Source: Croceitalea dokdonensis DOKDO 023 (lineage in GTDB: Bacteria; Bacteroidota; Bacteroidia; Flavobacteriales; Flavobacteriaceae). From it: a stretch of DNA of 64,000 nucleotides. Shown here one piece after another: positions 62,687 through 64,000 of this stretch. The notes beneath the pieces are model-generated. The model had not been told where the DNA came from. It did no database searches and saw only the letters and a program-made list of their open reading frames with translations. Location of the stretch: contig NZ_LDJX01000003.1 in the NCBI RefSeq assembly GCF_001306415.1, positions 124,001 through 188,000 of the forward strand, given 5' to 3'. Within the stretch, counting starts at the first letter, position 1. Each line of letters starts with the position of its first letter. The translations under genes and the position numbers were made by a program.

Positions 62687-64000
62687 ATGGTAGCAAAGAA
62701 GGTAAAAATTGCCCAAATTTCTAATCTTAAAATTAAGGCACCTACACACGCATTAGTAAAAAATACCGATTTGGTGATTACGAAACACGAACACGGTATT
62801 TCTGTACTTTATGGACATTGTCTTCATAGAGGTGCTTTGATGTCTGATGGTTATGTTGAAGGCCATAACCTGATATGTGGTGTTCATGGATGGGATTATA
62901 GGGTAGATACTGGCGTCTCAGAATATAATAACAAAGAGGTGCTTCATAAATTTCAAGAAATTATTGAAGGTGATGACCTTTATGTTGATGAAAATGAGAT
63001 TCTTGCATTTGAAAGGGAGAATCCACAGCCATTTGACCGTGAATCGTATTTAGGAACTTATGCAGATACACATCCTGAAGATACGGAACCGTATACCGGT
63101 TATATTAAGGAATTGGCCCAAAATGGATTAAAGAACATTGGGCATCACGGATTTTCGGCATCTATGGGGGTTGATAGAAATACCTTACCAAAATGGAACG
63201 ATATCCAATTTCTTCCAGCTCAATTGGCCACAAGGCCTTTATTGGATGAAGAATCCGTAGCAACAAAAGTGGTGATTGGTCCTAACTCCAAAAAACCACT
63301 ACACCTAGATATACCACTTTTTGTCTCTGACATGAGTTTTGGGGCATTATCCAAAGAAGCAAAAATAGCATTGTCTAAGGGCGCGGAATTAGCAGGAACA
63401 GGAATCTGTTCTGGTGAAGGTGGTATGCTACCAGAAGAACAAGCAAGTAACTCTAAATATTTTTACGAATTGGCATCTGCTCAATTCGGATTTTCTTGGG
63501 ATAAATTGGATAATGTACAAGCTTTTCATTTTAAAGGAGGTCAAGGTGCAAAAACAGGAACGGGCGGGCATTTACCAGGTAGTAAGGTTAGTGCTGAGAT
63601 TGCTGAGGTAAGAGGTTTAAAAGAAGGAGAGACAGCTATTTCACCAGCTGCAAATCCTAATTTTCATTCGGTTGAAGATTTTAAAATGTTTGCAGAAAAA
63701 GTGCGTGAACGCACTGGAGGGATTCCTATCGGATTTAAAATTGCAGCCAGCCATATTGAAAAAGATATTCAGTTTGCATTGGACGTTGGCGTCGATTATA
63801 TCATTCTCGATGGTCGTGGAGGCGGAACAGGTTCTGCGCCAACAATTCTGAGAGACCATATTAATGTACCAACTATTCCCGCATTAGCTAGAGCCAGAAC
63901 ATATATGGATAAGGTCGGAGCAAAAGATGTTACTTTAATAATTACAGGCGGTTTACGTGTTGCCGAAGATTTCGCCAAAGCCATGATGCTAGGAGCTGAT
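62687..64000 (+). CDS. Rieske/FMN glutamate-synthase-like protein, cut by the window end
   Basis: The first approx. 110 residues are a Rieske [2Fe-2S] domain with GHCLHRGAL (C-x-H) and CGVHGWDYRV (C-x2-H). The FMN-binding glutamate synthase domain follows: VSDMSFGALSKEAKIALSKG, SGEGGM, FKGGQGAKTGTGGHLPG, ISPAANPNFHSVEDF, and GRGGGTGSAPTILRDH. The frame is open to the last base. I used the ATG at 62687; an earlier one at 62642 in the same frame would add 15 residues. It may pair with the GltS-like symporter for an amino-acid-related reaction. Confidence 0.88.
   Translation, partial: MVAKKVKIAQISNLKIKAPTHALVKNTDLVITKHEHGISVLYGHCLHRGALMSDGYVEGHNLICGVHGWDYRVDTGVSEYNNKEVLHKFQEIIEGDDLYVDENEILAFERENPQPFDRESYLGTYADTHPEDTEPYTGYIKELAQNGLKNIGHHGFSASMGVDRNTLPKWNDIQFLPAQLATRPLLDEESVATKVVIGPNSKKPLHLDIPLFVSDMSFGALSKEAKIALSKGAELAGTGICSGEGGMLPEEQASNSKYFYELASAQFGFSWDKLDNVQAFHFKGGQGAKTGTGGHLPGSKVSAEIAEVRGLKEGETAISPAANPNFHSVEDFKMFAEKVRERTGGIPIGFKIAASHIEKDIQFALDVGVDYIILDGRGGGTGSAPTILRDHINVPTIPALARARTYMDKVGAKDVTLIITGGLRVAEDFAKAMMLGAD

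Noticed and set aside
62506-62724. 72-codon frame before the Rieske gene
   Set aside because: No family pattern, and it overlaps the start of the Rieske gene in another frame.

Overview
This window reads as a chromosome segment of a flavobacterium (Bacteroidetes; probably marine, family Flavobacteriaceae). The evidence is TonB-dependent receptors with an N-terminal carboxypeptidase-regulatory-like domain, promoters of the Bacteroidetes type (TTTG, about 18-20 bases, TAnnTTTG), a carotenoid gene for lycopene cyclase, Asp-box and SPFH lipoproteins, and frequent TTG starts. All functional calls come from motifs and context; no database search was run.

Layout. 1-7.1 kb: a TolC-type efflux protein with its TetR regulator, an ECF sigma factor with a small membrane protein, polyprenyl synthetase convergent with lycopene cyclase, an alpha/beta hydrolase and a DUF2200 protein. 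7.3-12 kb: a thioredoxin-like protein, then a metal module (TonB receptor, DtxR/MntR-type regulator, ZIP transporter) around a perfect 16-bp palindrome. 12-23.2 kb: a six-gene Pel-like exopolysaccharide locus. It has PelF glycosyltransferase, a PelG-like flippase, two TIM-barrel (GH114-like) proteins, a large polytopic protein, and a 1336-aa lipoprotein that joins a deacetylase domain, a TPR-like region and an outer-membrane beta-barrel. No PelC, PelD or PelE was recognised. 23.3-36.8 kb: ordinary chromosomal genes (amidohydrolase, SPFH lipoprotein, SDR, S41 peptidase, FAD oxidoreductase, FeoA-FeoB-small Cys-rich protein, SCO, RseP).

36.8-60.9 kb: an island beside tRNA-Asn. It lies between two copies of a roughly 450-bp, hairpin-rich direct repeat and has a tyrosine recombinase at its right end. 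It starts with a decayed ilv operon: a leader with two terminator hairpins, then ilvB fused by deletion to ilvA, with one frameshift and two nonsense codons. The cargo follows: two exported serine hydrolases, a TetR regulator with matching operators at its own promoter and at the first hydrolase gene, a TonB receptor, an amidohydrolase, an Nramp-like transporter, and a run of acyl-CoA and PLP enzymes (hotdog thioesterase, quinone-oxidoreductase-like enzyme, acyl-CoA ligase, VOC protein, alpha-oxoamine synthase, NifS-like enzyme) ending in an Asp-box beta-propeller. This looks like a substrate uptake and conversion pathway with no precedent I can name.

60.9-64 kb: beyond the second repeat lie a GltS-like symporter and a Rieske/glutamate-synthase-like gene cut by the window edge. 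They may belong to a second island stacked on the same tRNA.
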